From assembly GCA_965215535.1 (NCBI GenBank), contig OZ244063.1:310001-374000 (forward strand): a DNA stretch of 64,000 nucleotides. The letters run 5' to 3'. Below the pieces are notes generated by a model, which was not told where the DNA came from, did not search any database, and saw only the letters and a program-made list of their open reading frames with translations. The translations under genes were made by a program, and so were the position numbers. Source of the stretch: Bin94 sp965215535 (GTDB lineage: Bacteria > Gemmatimonadota > Gemmatimonadetes > Longimicrobiales > Gaopeijiaceae). Below are positions 11,306 through 20,214 of this stretch, one piece after another (position 1 is the stretch's first letter; every line of letters begins with the position of its first letter).

Positions 11306-12799
11306 ATGCGCCTGGAGACCTTTACGAAGGCGCCGGAACAGATTGAGTCGCCCCTGCTGGTGGTGCTTGCCCCTTCGGACAATACGCTCACCGAGCTGGT
11401 GTCCCTGGATCGGCTGACGGGTGGCGGACTGGGGAATGCGATCGCTGCGGGCGACTTTCGCGGGCGCTCCCGGGATCGCCTTCTGGCATACAGGCAGCCG
11501 CGGAAGCGGGGTCCGGAGCGGATTCTCTTCCTGGGGGTCGGATCGGCGGAGGCGCTTACCGCGGCAACGCTGCGCGAGGCGGGCGGGAGGGCGGTGCGCG
11601 AGGCCGAGCGCCTTCATCTCTCGTCGCTGGCGGTCTGCCCCGGCTATCTGGGCGAAGAGCCGGCCATGCGCTGGATCGAGGCATTGGCCGAGGGGATGGT
11701 TCTTGCCTCGTGGCGGTGCGATGAACTGCGTGCGCATGTGGAGGATGCCGGGAGGCCGCCGCCGGTGGAGCTGGGGATCCTGGTCGCACCGCCTCACCCC
11801 GAGCTTGTGCGCCGGGTGCAGGTGGGTCATGCCTTTGCAGGAGCCGAGAACCGGGCGCGTACCCTGCAGGCCCGTCCCGGAAATCTGGCCAACCCGTCGC
11901 AGCTCGCGGCCGAGGCGGTGCGCATTGCGGGCGAGGCGGAGTTGGATCTGGATGTCCTGGGCCCGGAGGAGATGGAGGAGGAGGCGATGGGCGCCCTTCT
12001 GGCGGTGGCGCGGGGATCGGACGAGGAGCCGCGGCTCATTGTGCTCCGGCACCGCGGCCTCGCAGATGATGTGCCGCCGGTGGTTCTGGTGGGGAAGGGG
12101 CTGACCTTCGACGCCGGGGGGATCTCGATCAAGCCCGCGAAGGGTATGGAGAAGATGAAGTACGACATGTCGGGGGGCGCGGCCGTGCTCGGCGCCATGC
12201 TCGCCATCGGGAGATTGGGCATGAAGCTGAATGTCATGGCCCTGGTTCCCTGTGCGGAGAATCTCCTGAACGGGTCGGCCACGAAGCCGGGCGATGTGGT
12301 CTTCAGCCGCGCGGGCAAGTCGATCGAGGTGATCAACACCGATGCCGAGGGCCGCCTGATTCTGGCCGATGCGCTGAGCTATGCGGTCGACTGGTCTCCG
12401 GCGGCGATTGTGGACTGCGCGACGCTGACCGGAGCCTGCGTGGTGGCGTTGGGGCACCATCGCTCTGCCATTCTGGGCAACGACGAAGGACTGATCGCCG
12501 AGCTTCGCGCGGCTGGCGACCGGGCCGATCAGCCCTGCTGGCCCCTTCCGATGGATGACGCCTATCGCCGGCAGCTCGACAGCGATGTCGCGGATCTGCG
12601 CAATGTCGGGGGGCGCGCGGCCGGGACGATCACCGCCGCCTGCTTCCTGGCGGAGTTTGCAGGCGATGTGCCGTGGGCGCATCTGGATATTGCCGGGACG
12701 GCCTATGGCGATACGACCAGGTCCTACCTGAAGAATGGACCGCATGGATCGCCCTGTCGGCTTTTGCTCGAATGGGTGCGGGCGAGGGCCGGATTCTGA
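11306..12799 (+). CDS. pepA: Leucyl aminopeptidase, M17 family
   Basis: This cytosolic dinuclear metallo-aminopeptidase removes N-terminal residues from peptides. It is 497 aa, typical for PepA. The N-terminal macrodomain-like region is followed by the catalytic domain with VGKGLTFDAGGISIKP, the metal ligands around KYDMSGGAA, and the M17 signature NTDAEGRLILADAL near residue 345. The ATG is preceded by GAGGAGAG. It lies 30 bp after icd and 8 bp before the next gene's GTG, so the three are probably one transcript. E. coli PepA also binds DNA, but nothing here shows whether this protein does. Confidence 0.97.
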   Translation: MRLETFTKAPEQIESPLLVVLAPSDNTLTELVSLDRLTGGGLGNAIAAGDFRGRSRDRLLAYRQPRKRGPERILFLGVGSAEALTAATLREAGGRAVREAERLHLSSLAVCPGYLGEEPAMRWIEALAEGMVLASWRCDELRAHVEDAGRPPPVELGILVAPPHPELVRRVQVGHAFAGAENRARTLQARPGNLANPSQLAAEAVRIAGEAELDLDVLGPEEMEEEAMGALLAVARGSDEEPRLIVLRHRGLADDVPPVVLVGKGLTFDAGGISIKPAKGMEKMKYDMSGGAAVLGAMLAIGRLGMKLNVMALVPCAENLLNGSATKPGDVVFSRAGKSIEVINTDAEGRLILADALSYAVDWSPAAIVDCATLTGACVVALGHHRSAILGNDEGLIAELRAAGDRADQPCWPLPMDDAYRRQLDSDVADLRNVGGRAAGTITAACFLAEFAGDVPWAHLDIAGTAYGDTTRSYLKNGPHGSPCRLLLEWVRARAGF

Positions 12800-12807
12800 C
12801 GGGGTCG

Positions 12808-14805
12808 GTGCGACGCGCGCGCGGTTTGACCGGAGATCGGGTCCGCCCATGCGGCGCCCTCTTCCTTGCTCTGCTGGCGGGGCTTGCGGGAGCCCTCTCG
12901 CTCTCGGCCCAGGATCCGCCCGACACCCTGGTCGCGGGAGCCCTTTCCCCCGGGACCGATACGCTTCTGATTGATACCCTGGAGGTCGATACGATTGCCG
13001 TCGACACCCTTGCGGCCGCGAGCGATTCGGTGGCGCCTCCGCCTCCGGTGCTGCCCACTCTGCCCGACCCGGCTCCGGCCGGAGTTCTGACGGGGATTCG
13101 CGAGTGGAGCCGCGAGGAGCTGCTGGGCGCGCGTGCCCATACGCTTTGGGAGCTGGTTGCCGGGAGTGCGCATCTGCTGGCGATCCGGGGCGGCGATTTC
13201 GGTTCTCCGGTGGCAGTCGTTCCGCAGGGTCATGCCGGGGGGGCGGTGCGCGTCTATATCGACGGGATCGAGCATCTTCCCCTGGAGGGCTCGGTTCCCG
13301 ATCTGACCCGCATTCCGATCTCGGGGCTGGAGCGGGTGCGCGTTGTTCGGCGGCCCGGAAGTCTCGAAATCCACCTCTTCCGGCACGATCACGCCGACGT
13401 CGACGCACTCACCCTGATCGAGGCCGGCACCGGCGATCTCGGCTCGAATCTTCTGCGGGGCACCTTTTCCTTTCCCCGCGTTGTGGTGGGCAAGGCGGCC
13501 CTTGCCATTGAACGACTGGACACGGAGGGGCGCGAGATGCCGGGAGCGGTCACCGGGGCCTGGTTTCGCTACAGCCTGCACCGGGGCGACAGCGCGGGCG
13601 TTCGCCTTGAATTCAGACGCATCACGACCGAGCGGGCGGGGTTGGCGGGTGCACCGGGAACGGTGACGCGCGGCGACTGGACTCTGCATGGGGTCTGGGC
13701 TCCTTTCTCGCGCATGCTGGCCGAGGGATGGACAACCCGGGCCACCCTGGCAACGGGGGATTCGATCGACGCCTTTCCCTTTCTGGCCGAATCGCGCGGG
13801 CAGACGGGTGTGCGCCTCTCCTTCGGACAGGGTCCGCTCTGGGGACGGGCGAGTGCGCGCTGGAATCGGGGGACCGGCATACCGGAGCGGGAGATTGCGG
13901 CCGAGCTCTCTCTGGTGCAGGAGCGCTGGGGCGGGGCCCGGGTGAGCGCGCGCCAGGAGCGCTGGGGCGAAGAGACAGGCACTTCGTACGATCTGAATGG
14001 GTGGCTCGCCCCGGTACCCTACGTGGCGCTCTTTGTGGAGCGGGGCGGGGGAAGGTGGGGGGTGCCCTGGCTGAATCCTCTGCCCCCGGAAGAGCCCGGG
14101 AGCGAGATGGGCAACCCCGAAGACGATTCCGATGAAGAAGCCGGGCCGGGCAACCGCCTGCCCGATCGCGTGGGAAGCCGAATCGGGGTGCGGGCGCAGT
14201 GGCGGAGCCTGGAGCTGTCCGGCGCCCGGGTGTCGATCGAGGCGGATTCGATCTGGCCGACCGGTCTTCCCTTCGACCGCGGCGGTCTGGTTCGCGCACA
14301 GCCTCGCCGCACGGGGTGGGAGCTCACAGGAGCCATTCCGCTGCGACCGCGGGGGCTGTTCCTTCTGGGCGAGCTTCAGCTCTGGGATCCTGTCGATTCC
14401 CTGGAGACGCTTTACCTGCCCGATCATGGCTACCGCGGCAGCCTCTCCTTTCACAGGGTCTTTCGTGAAACCGGAAACTTCGAGCTTTGGGGGGATCTGG
14501 GAGTTGAGGGCCGGGCCGCGATGCGGGTGCCGCAGGGAGTGCTTCCCGACCCTGCCCCGGGAGGCGCGCGTGCGGCTGTGCGGTTTGGCCCGGTCGCTGC
14601 CGACGATGACGACTCGGGGCTGGTTCCCGACCGGGTGCCCTTCTATCAGAACTGGTATTTCCGTCTTCAGATGCGCATCCTGACCTTCAATATCTTTGCC
14701 ACGATCGACAATCTGAGCCTCAGGCGCGGCAACCGCGATGTGCCCGGACGGCTGCTTCCCGGTACCCGTGCCCTCTACGGGGTTCGCTGGACCTTTCGGA
14801 ATTGA
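12808..14805 (+). CDS. Predicted outer-membrane protein with plug-like domain and beta-barrel, function unknown
   Basis: GTG 12808 gives 665 aa with a clear signal peptide: RRARG, then the hydrophobic GALFLALLAGLAGALSLSAQ and a cleavage site before DPPD. A run of Asp-Thr repeats (TDTLLIDTLEVDTIAVDTL) follows. A plug-like domain comes next at about residues 100-190 (REWSREELLGARAHTLWELV, GAVRVYIDGIEHLPL, ISGLERVRVVRRPGSLEIHL), then a long region of alternating strands ending GVRWTFRN with an aromatic near the terminus, as in barrels. The most likely class is a TonB-receptor-like outer-membrane protein. No substrate is evident. It sits 8 bp after pepA and 4 bp before yicC. Confidence 0.7.
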   Translation: MRRARGLTGDRVRPCGALFLALLAGLAGALSLSAQDPPDTLVAGALSPGTDTLLIDTLEVDTIAVDTLAAASDSVAPPPPVLPTLPDPAPAGVLTGIREWSREELLGARAHTLWELVAGSAHLLAIRGGDFGSPVAVVPQGHAGGAVRVYIDGIEHLPLEGSVPDLTRIPISGLERVRVVRRPGSLEIHLFRHDHADVDALTLIEAGTGDLGSNLLRGTFSFPRVVVGKAALAIERLDTEGREMPGAVTGAWFRYSLHRGDSAGVRLEFRRITTERAGLAGAPGTVTRGDWTLHGVWAPFSRMLAEGWTTRATLATGDSIDAFPFLAESRGQTGVRLSFGQGPLWGRASARWNRGTGIPEREIAAELSLVQERWGGARVSARQERWGEETGTSYDLNGWLAPVPYVALFVERGGGRWGVPWLNPLPPEEPGSEMGNPEDDSDEEAGPGNRLPDRVGSRIGVRAQWRSLELSGARVSIEADSIWPTGLPFDRGGLVRAQPRRTGWELTGAIPLRPRGLFLLGELQLWDPVDSLETLYLPDHGYRGSLSFHRVFRETGNFELWGDLGVEGRAAMRVPQGVLPDPAPGGARAAVRFGPVAADDDDSGLVPDRVPFYQNWYFRLQMRILTFNIFATIDNLSLRRGNRDVPGRLLPGTRALYGVRWTFRN

Positions 14806-14809
14806 ACCG

Positions 14810-15715
14810 ATGATTCGCAGCATGACGGGATATGGGGCCTCGCAGGTGGAGATGGCGGGCGGGGGCGTTCTGCGCGCAGAGATTCGGTCGGTCAACCACC
14901 GGCATCTCAATCTGTCGGTGAGCCTTCCGCCGGAGTGGACCGAGCTCAGGCCGCTGGTGATTGCAAGGGTGCGGGCGGAGCTCGCCCGGGGTTCGGTGAC
15001 CGTGTCGGTGGCTGTGGAAGGGGAAGAGGGAGAAGCGCAGAATGGCCTTCCCGCGCTGGATCTTGATCGGGCCGCGCTCTATGTGACGGCGTTGCGCGAG
15101 GCCGCAAACCGCCTTGGGCTGGCGGGGGAGCCGGATCTGGCGCTGGTGACGCGCCTTCCGGGAGTGCTGGGAGTTCGCGAAAGGGTCAGGGAGCTGTTGC
15201 CGCCCGATCCCGAGGCGCTGGAACGCTGCCTGACCGACGCCCTCGGGGCGGTGACCGAAATGCGCACGACCGAGGGACACCGCATGGATGCGCTCCTGCG
15301 TGACCGGATTGCAGTTGTTCTGAGCGAGGTGGATGCGGTAGAGGCGCTGGCGCCGCAGAGACTTGAGCGCGAACGCGACCGCCTGCGCGAGCGGGTGCGC
15401 ACTCTGAGCGAGAGAGTCGAGGTGGACGAGGACCGGTTGGCGCGCGAAATCGCCTATCTGGCCGAACGGTGGGATATCAGCGAGGAGATCGCCCGGCTGC
15501 GCTCTCACGCTGTCCTCTTCCTCGACACGCTCGGCGGCGATGCCGAGGGCGAGGTGCGCAAGGTTGGCAAGCGTCTGGGTTTTGTGGTTCAGGAGATGAA
15601 CCGCGAGGCGACCACAGTAGGAGCGAAGTCCAACGACGCTGCAATTTCGGCATCCTCGGTCGCCATCCGCGACGCCCTCGAGCAGGTGCGGGAACAGTTG
15701 GAGAATGTGGAATGA
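14810..15715 (+). CDS. yicC: YicC-family endoribonuclease
   Basis: YicC proteins are endoribonucleases with roles in RNA turnover and stationary phase. ATG 14810 begins with the family signature MIRSMTGYG, followed by EIRSVNHRHLNLSVSLP. The C-terminal domain contains GHRMDALLRDR, DRLAREIAYLAERWDISEEI, ARLRSHAVLF, and GFVVQEMNREATTVGAKSND, the most conserved part of the family. The length is 301 aa, close to the usual 290. It starts 4 bp after the preceding stop, and its TGA overlaps the gmk ATG (ATGA). The yicC-gmk-rpoZ-coaBC order is widely conserved. Confidence 0.95.
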   Translation: MIRSMTGYGASQVEMAGGGVLRAEIRSVNHRHLNLSVSLPPEWTELRPLVIARVRAELARGSVTVSVAVEGEEGEAQNGLPALDLDRAALYVTALREAANRLGLAGEPDLALVTRLPGVLGVRERVRELLPPDPEALERCLTDALGAVTEMRTTEGHRMDALLRDRIAVVLSEVDAVEALAPQRLERERDRLRERVRTLSERVEVDEDRLAREIAYLAERWDISEEIARLRSHAVLFLDTLGGDAEGEVRKVGKRLGFVVQEMNREATTVGAKSNDAAISASSVAIRDALEQVREQLENVE

Positions 15716-16428
15716 CCACAGGTCCGCTGGTGCTTGTGGGGCCCTCCGGGGCAGGGAAGACGACAATCGCTCGTCGCCTCGTGGAGCGCTGTCCCGATCG
15801 CTTTTTCCTCTCGATTTCGGCCACGACCCGGCGGCCCCGCCCCGGCGAGGTCGATGGCGTCGATTACCACTTCATTTCACCCGACCGCTTTCGCGCACTG
15901 ATCGAGGAGGGCGCGCTGGCGGAGTGGGCCGAGGTGCATGGCGAGCTCTACGGCACTCCGGTGCGTTCCCTCGAGCGGCTCGATTCCGCAGCTCCGATCC
16001 CGATCCTGGATATCGATGTTCAGGGAGCCCGCCAGGTGCTCGATCGTCTTCCCCGGGCGTGGACCGTCTTCGTCATTCCTCCCGGCCCGGGCGTGTGGAT
16101 TGAACGCCTGCGGAGGCGGGGCACCGAATCCGGCGAGGAACTTCGACGCCGCCTCGACACGGCCATTCGGGAGCTTGAGACCGTTCCCCTCTTTGCCAAC
16201 CGCCTGATCAATCGCGATCTGGAGGAATCCGCAGACCGGGTTCTGTCCGTTCTTTCCGGGTCGCGGCTCTCGACGGCCGCCGCCGAAGTCGATATTCTTA
16301 TCGGTGCGCTCGAGGACGGCGCCCGTGCAGAGGTCGCCCGTCTTGCTCCGCAGCCGCCCCTCTCCCGGGATACCGGCACGGGGAGCGCCGCAAACGATGT
16401 GCAAGAGAGAGAAAGAGAAACACCATGA
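15712..16428 (+). CDS. gmk: Guanylate kinase
   Basis: Gmk phosphorylates GMP to GDP with ATP. The P-loop GPSGAGKT is at residues 10-17. The GMP-binding segment ISATTRRPRPGEVDGVDYHF and the YGTPV motif follow. DIDVQGARQV is the Walker B-like strand, and RLRRRGTES begins the lid region. The protein is 238 aa, about 30 longer than most, with a Pro/Ala-rich C-terminal extension of no clear function. The start overlaps the yicC stop (ATGA 15712-15715), and the stop overlaps the rpoZ start in the same way. Confidence 0.97.
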   Translation: MTTGPLVLVGPSGAGKTTIARRLVERCPDRFFLSISATTRRPRPGEVDGVDYHFISPDRFRALIEEGALAEWAEVHGELYGTPVRSLERLDSAAPIPILDIDVQGARQVLDRLPRAWTVFVIPPGPGVWIERLRRRGTESGEELRRRLDTAIRELETVPLFANRLINRDLEESADRVLSVLSGSRLSTAAAEVDILIGALEDGARAEVARLAPQPPLSRDTGTGSAANDVQERERETP

Positions 16429-16643
16429 GAGTCTTTACCCCCGACGAGATCGCCGAGAGCAACCAGAGCAAGTACCTGGGCGTGCTGGTGGCCGCCACCT
16501 ACGCGCGCGAGCTCAACCGCCTGCCGCACGAGGCCCAGCCGATGGGTCATCAGAAGAAGCTGTCGACGCGGGCACTCGAGGCGATCATCTCGGGTCAGGT
16601 CGAATACCGCCTGGTCCGGCACAGACGCCCTGACACCCTGTAG
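16425..16643 (+). CDS. rpoZ: RNA polymerase omega subunit
   Basis: Omega is the small accessory subunit that chaperones beta-prime and contributes to the ppGpp site. The 72-aa protein has the family core: YLGVLVAATYARELNRLP, then KKLSTRALEAIISGQVEYRLV. It overlaps gmk by an ATGA and precedes coaBC by 56 bp. This gmk-rpoZ-coaBC arrangement independently supports the assignment for a protein this short. Confidence 0.93.
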   Translation: MRVFTPDEIAESNQSKYLGVLVAATYARELNRLPHEAQPMGHQKKLSTRALEAIISGQVEYRLVRHRRPDTL

Positions 16644-16699
16644 CGGCTCGCGCCATTCGAAGCCATCGGCACCCCGGAGCGGACGGGAGCTCGAAGATC

Positions 16700-17941
16700 G
16701 TGCGCAGATCCGGTCCTCCATGGGAGGGCAAACGGGTCGTGCTGGGCGTGTGTGGAGGAATCGCAGCCTACAAATCGGTTCAGGTCGCCCGCGATCTGAC
16801 GCTGCTTGGCGCCACTGTCGATACGGTTCTGACCGGGAGCGCGCGCCAATTCATTGCTCCTCTGTCCTTTGAGGGGGTGACCGGGCGCGGACCGCATATC
16901 GACCTCTTTCGCGCGAGTGGGGCGGCGGTGCACATCTCTCTGGGTCGGGAGGCCGACTGCATATGCATTGCGCCGGCCACCGCCGATTTCCTGGCCCGGG
17001 TTGCCACAGGGCGGGCCGATGACCTGCTGACGACGATCCTTGCAGCCACGGATGCACCCGTGCTCCTGGCCCCCGCCATGAACGACCGGATGTTTGCCGA
17101 TGCGCGGACCCGGGCCAACCTGGAGCGTCTCGATGCGATGGCCGGCTTCTACAGGGTGGGGCCCGTCAGGGGCGCCCTGGCCGCGGGTGAAGGGAGCGGA
17201 GCCGGGCGGATGTCGGAGCCCGGAGAGATCGTCGATGCGGTGGGAAGGGTGCTGGGGGGCGGAGGGGCGCTCCGGGGGATGCGCGTGCTGATCACCGCTG
17301 CGGCGACCCGCGAACCCGTCGATGCGGTGCGCTACCTGGGAAACCGCTCTTCGGGGCGGATGGGATATGCGCTTGCGCGCTGTGCGTGGCTTCGCGGCTG
17401 CGACGTCACCCTCGTCTCGGGACCATCGGCCCTGGACGTTCCCGGCGGAGTGACGCGGGTGCCGGTCGAGACTGCGCTGCAGATGCGCGACGCCGTCCTC
17501 GCCGTGGTGGGCGATGCCGATCTTGTAATTCATGCGGCTGCGGTGGCGGATTATCGTCCGCGCACCCCCTTTGCCGGCAAGATGAAGCGTGCGCACCCGG
17601 GATCGGATTCGCCTGCGGGCCCTGCAGTGACCCTGGAGCTGGCTGTCAATCCCGACATTGCCTGCGAGTCCCGCGCACAGATGAAGCCCGGCGCCCTGAC
17701 GGTCGGTTTTGCCCTTGAGGTGTCGGAGCTCCTGGAGCGAGCCGAGAAGAAGCGGGTTCGCAAGGGGTTCGATCTGGTCGTTGCCAACTCTGCCACCGAG
17801 CCCGGCGCAGGCTTTGAGTCGGCCACCAATCGCGTGGTGATTCTCGCGGCCGACTCGCCGCCCCGCGCGCTTCCCCGCATGGAGAAGTTCCGGGTGGCAT
17901 GGGCCATCCTGGACGAGGTGGAGCGGAGGGTGACTGCGTGA
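16700..17941 (+). CDS. coaBC: Bifunctional phosphopantothenoylcysteine decarboxylase / phosphopantothenate-cysteine ligase
   Basis: CoaBC carries out two steps of coenzyme A synthesis. Residues 1-180 are the FMN-dependent CoaC domain (VCGGIAAYKS, catalytic His78 in VHISLG, PAMNDRM with Asn128). Residues 190-413 are the CoaB ligase (AATREPVDAVRYLGNRSSGRMG, AAAVADYRP, KMKR, AVNPDIA, NRVVIL). The start is GTG 16700. One oddity is the CoaC substrate-flap loop, where E. coli has the catalytic Cys158 (ACGDIGPGRM): it reads LAAGEGSGAGRMSEP with no cysteine. Some other phyla are also non-Cys here, so activity is not excluded. The TGA overlaps the next gene as GTGA. Confidence 0.94.
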   Translation: MRRSGPPWEGKRVVLGVCGGIAAYKSVQVARDLTLLGATVDTVLTGSARQFIAPLSFEGVTGRGPHIDLFRASGAAVHISLGREADCICIAPATADFLARVATGRADDLLTTILAATDAPVLLAPAMNDRMFADARTRANLERLDAMAGFYRVGPVRGALAAGEGSGAGRMSEPGEIVDAVGRVLGGGGALRGMRVLITAAATREPVDAVRYLGNRSSGRMGYALARCAWLRGCDVTLVSGPSALDVPGGVTRVPVETALQMRDAVLAVVGDADLVIHAAAVADYRPRTPFAGKMKRAHPGSDSPAGPAVTLELAVNPDIACESRAQMKPGALTVGFALEVSELLERAEKKRVRKGFDLVVANSATEPGAGFESATNRVVILAADSPPRALPRMEKFRVAWAILDEVERRVTA

Positions 17942-18705
17942 CCGAGGCGGCTCGGCATCTGGCCATTTATCTGGATCAGCGTCGGCGGCTGGGCGACCCC
18001 GGGGTGATCCCCGAGGCACTCGCTCCCGATGAGTTCGTGGCGCTGGCGGCGAAGGCGCAGGAGCGCGGCGCAGCAGGTCGGCCCGGCGCCGGCAACGCCC
18101 CCCTCAGCCCCGCTTCGGCCAACTCTGCAGAGAATTCCGGCACCCTTGCCGAGGCCGACTACGAGACGCTGAAGAAGCACGCGCTGGCCTGCACGCGCTG
18201 CACACTTGCCGAGGGCCGCACCCGGGTGGTCTTCGCCGATGGCAATCCCCATAGCCGCCTCATGGTGGTCGGAGAGGCCCCGGGCGAGCAGGAAGATCGT
18301 ACCGGCCTGCCCTTTGTCGGCCGGGCGGGCAAGCTCCTGGATCTGATCCTGGCCGCAGTGGGGCTGTCGCGACGCGATTCAGTCTATATCTGCAATGTCG
18401 TCAAGTGTCGCCCGCCGAAGAATCGCAACCCGCGACCCGACGAGATCGAGGCGTGCGCCGACTTTCTGCGCGGTCAGATTCGCCTGGTGGGGCCGGCGGC
18501 CATCCTTGCGGTCGGAAGCTTTGCCGCCCAGTCGCTGACCGGAGAGCCGCGGCCGATTGGCAAGCTCCGGGGGAAGGTGTACCATTACGAGGGAATTCCG
18601 CTGGTGGCGACCTATCACCCGGCGGCGCTGCTGCGCAATTCCGGATGGAATCGCCTCTGTTGGGACGATCTTCAGATTCTCTGCAAGGTCCTCGATCAAT
18701 CCTGA
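17938..18705 (+). CDS. Family 4 uracil-DNA glycosylase with a 4Fe-4S cluster
   Basis: The enzyme removes uracil from DNA to start base-excision repair. GTG 17938, overlapping the coaBC stop, gives 255 aa. A low-complexity N-terminal stretch of about 75 residues precedes the UDG fold. The four cluster cysteines are Cys85, Cys88, Cys157 and Cys173 (C-x2-C, then C-x15-C), the family-4 spacing. Motif 1 is GEAPGEQED (about 112-120) and motif 2 is YHPAALLRN near the C-terminus. KCRPPKNRNP lies between. Family 4 enzymes were first described in thermophiles but are widespread in bacteria. Confidence 0.92.
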   Translation: MTEAARHLAIYLDQRRRLGDPGVIPEALAPDEFVALAAKAQERGAAGRPGAGNAPLSPASANSAENSGTLAEADYETLKKHALACTRCTLAEGRTRVVFADGNPHSRLMVVGEAPGEQEDRTGLPFVGRAGKLLDLILAAVGLSRRDSVYICNVVKCRPPKNRNPRPDEIEACADFLRGQIRLVGPAAILAVGSFAAQSLTGEPRPIGKLRGKVYHYEGIPLVATYHPAALLRNSGWNRLCWDDLQILCKVLDQS

Positions 18706-18807
18706 CGACCGGAGCGCGCCCTCCGTACGGGTCATTTCCACCCCTTTTCCCGACTTCCCCCGCACCGACGCAGGAAATCCTTCGCAATCCAGAGGAACTC
18801 CCATCTC

Positions 18808-20214
18808 TTGAATCAATCCCCCCTGACGCTGCCCCGCGGTCCCGAAGAGGCCCGGTACGATCGCGAACCGCCCTTCTCGACCGAGGCGGAGGCCGCAGTC
18901 CTCGGGGGCATCCTCATCGACGAGCAGGCCATGGTCCGGGTGGCCGACCAGCTCGACGAATCGATGTTTCACCGCGAAGCCCATCGGCGTCTCTTTCGCT
19001 CCATGGCCCGCCTCTTCGCGCAGAACCGGGCCATCGATCCGATCACCGTCTCCGAAGATCTCAAGGCGGTCGGGGAGCTCGACGACATTGGGGGCTGGGA
19101 CTATCTCTCCTCGCTGCTTGATGCCGTTCCCACCGCCGCCAATATCGAGTACCATGCCGGAATCGTCCACGAAAAGGCGCTGCTGCGCAGACTGATCGAT
19201 GCCTGCCAGGAGAATGTTCGCGATGCGTACGACCCGGGTGACCGACCGGTCGGCGAACTCCTCGATACGGCCGAGCAGCGCATCTTTGCAGTCTCACAGA
19301 CGCAGAATCGCGGAGGATTCATCTGGATCAAGGAGGTGCTGTGGCCGACCTTCCAAAAAATTGACGAGCTGCAGGAGAAGGGGCAGGAGGTATCGGGGTT
19401 GGCGACCGGCTTTCGCGATCTTGATCTGATGACGACCGGCTTTCAGCCCGGTGATCTGGCAGTTGTGGCCGGCCGGCCGGCCATGGGAAAGACCTCGTGG
19501 GTGCTGAATGTCGCCCAGACGGTGGCGATCCAGTACGGCATTCCGGTCGGAATCTTCAGCTTGGAGATGTCGAAGGAGCAGCTCGTCGTGCGCTTTCTCT
19601 GCGCGGAGGGTCGGGTCAACGCCCAGCAGTTGAGACGGGCGAAGCTGCAGCCCGACGATTTCAGGGAGCTTGCGCGCGCGGCTTCCCGCATCAATACGGC
19701 GCCAATCTGGATCGATGATTCGGCGACCGGCACTGTGCTCGAGATGAAGGCCAAGGCGCGCAGACTGAAGGCGGAGGCCCAGGATCTGGGGCTGATTGTC
19801 GTCGATTACATGCAGTTGATGAGTGGTGGGGCGCGCAAGGAAAATCGCGTACAGGAGGTTTCGGAGATCTCGCGCGGCCTCAAGGCGCTGGCCCGCGAGC
19901 TGGATCTGCCGGTCATCGCGCTAAGTCAGCTCAGCCGGGCACCCGAACAGCGCACCGACCGCCGTCCCCAGCTTTCGGATCTTCGCGAAAGCGGTTCGAT
20001 CGAACAGGATGCCGATCTTGTGATGTTTCTCTACCGCCCCGAGTATTATCAGGGTCCGATCGACAAGGATGGAAACTCGCTGGAGGGGAAGGCCGAGCTG
20101 ATCGTGGCCAAGCAGCGCAATGGCCCCACCGGCACTGTGGAACTCTTCTTCCGCAAGGACTTTACCCTCTTCGAATCGGTGATGCACAGCGAAGCGCCCG
20201 AGGGTACAACCTGA
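18808..20214 (+). CDS. dnaB: Replicative DNA helicase
   Basis: DnaB is the hexameric 5'-3' helicase of the replisome. The protein is 468 aa, the usual length. The N-terminal domain (STEAEAAVLGGILID, MFHREAHRRLF) and linker helix precede the RecA-like core, with Walker A GRPAMGKT near residue 222, FSLEMSKEQLVVRFL, Walker B LIVVDYMQLM, and ALSQLSRAPEQRTDRRPQLS. The start is TTG 18808 behind AGAGGAA. The TGA shares one base with the ispD start (TGATG). The 102 bp between the glycosylase and dnaB hold nothing recognisable. Confidence 0.98.
   Translation: MNQSPLTLPRGPEEARYDREPPFSTEAEAAVLGGILIDEQAMVRVADQLDESMFHREAHRRLFRSMARLFAQNRAIDPITVSEDLKAVGELDDIGGWDYLSSLLDAVPTAANIEYHAGIVHEKALLRRLIDACQENVRDAYDPGDRPVGELLDTAEQRIFAVSQTQNRGGFIWIKEVLWPTFQKIDELQEKGQEVSGLATGFRDLDLMTTGFQPGDLAVVAGRPAMGKTSWVLNVAQTVAIQYGIPVGIFSLEMSKEQLVVRFLCAEGRVNAQQLRRAKLQPDDFRELARAASRINTAPIWIDDSATGTVLEMKAKARRLKAEAQDLGLIVVDYMQLMSGGARKENRVQEVSEISRGLKALARELDLPVIALSQLSRAPEQRTDRRPQLSDLRESGSIEQDADLVMFLYRPEYYQGPIDKDGNSLEGKAELIVAKQRNGPTGTVELFFRKDFTLFESVMHSEAPEGTT

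Noticed and set aside
9047..13408. A 1453-codon open frame on the minus strand
   Set aside because: It lies antisense to icd and pepA and also crosses ruvX in the wrong frame. Its Arg/Gly/Pro/His-rich composition is typical of shadow frames in high-GC DNA, with no domain resemblance.
12724..14910. A 728-codon minus-strand open frame
   Set aside because: It is antisense to the outer-membrane plug/barrel gene. No motif or ribosome site supports it.
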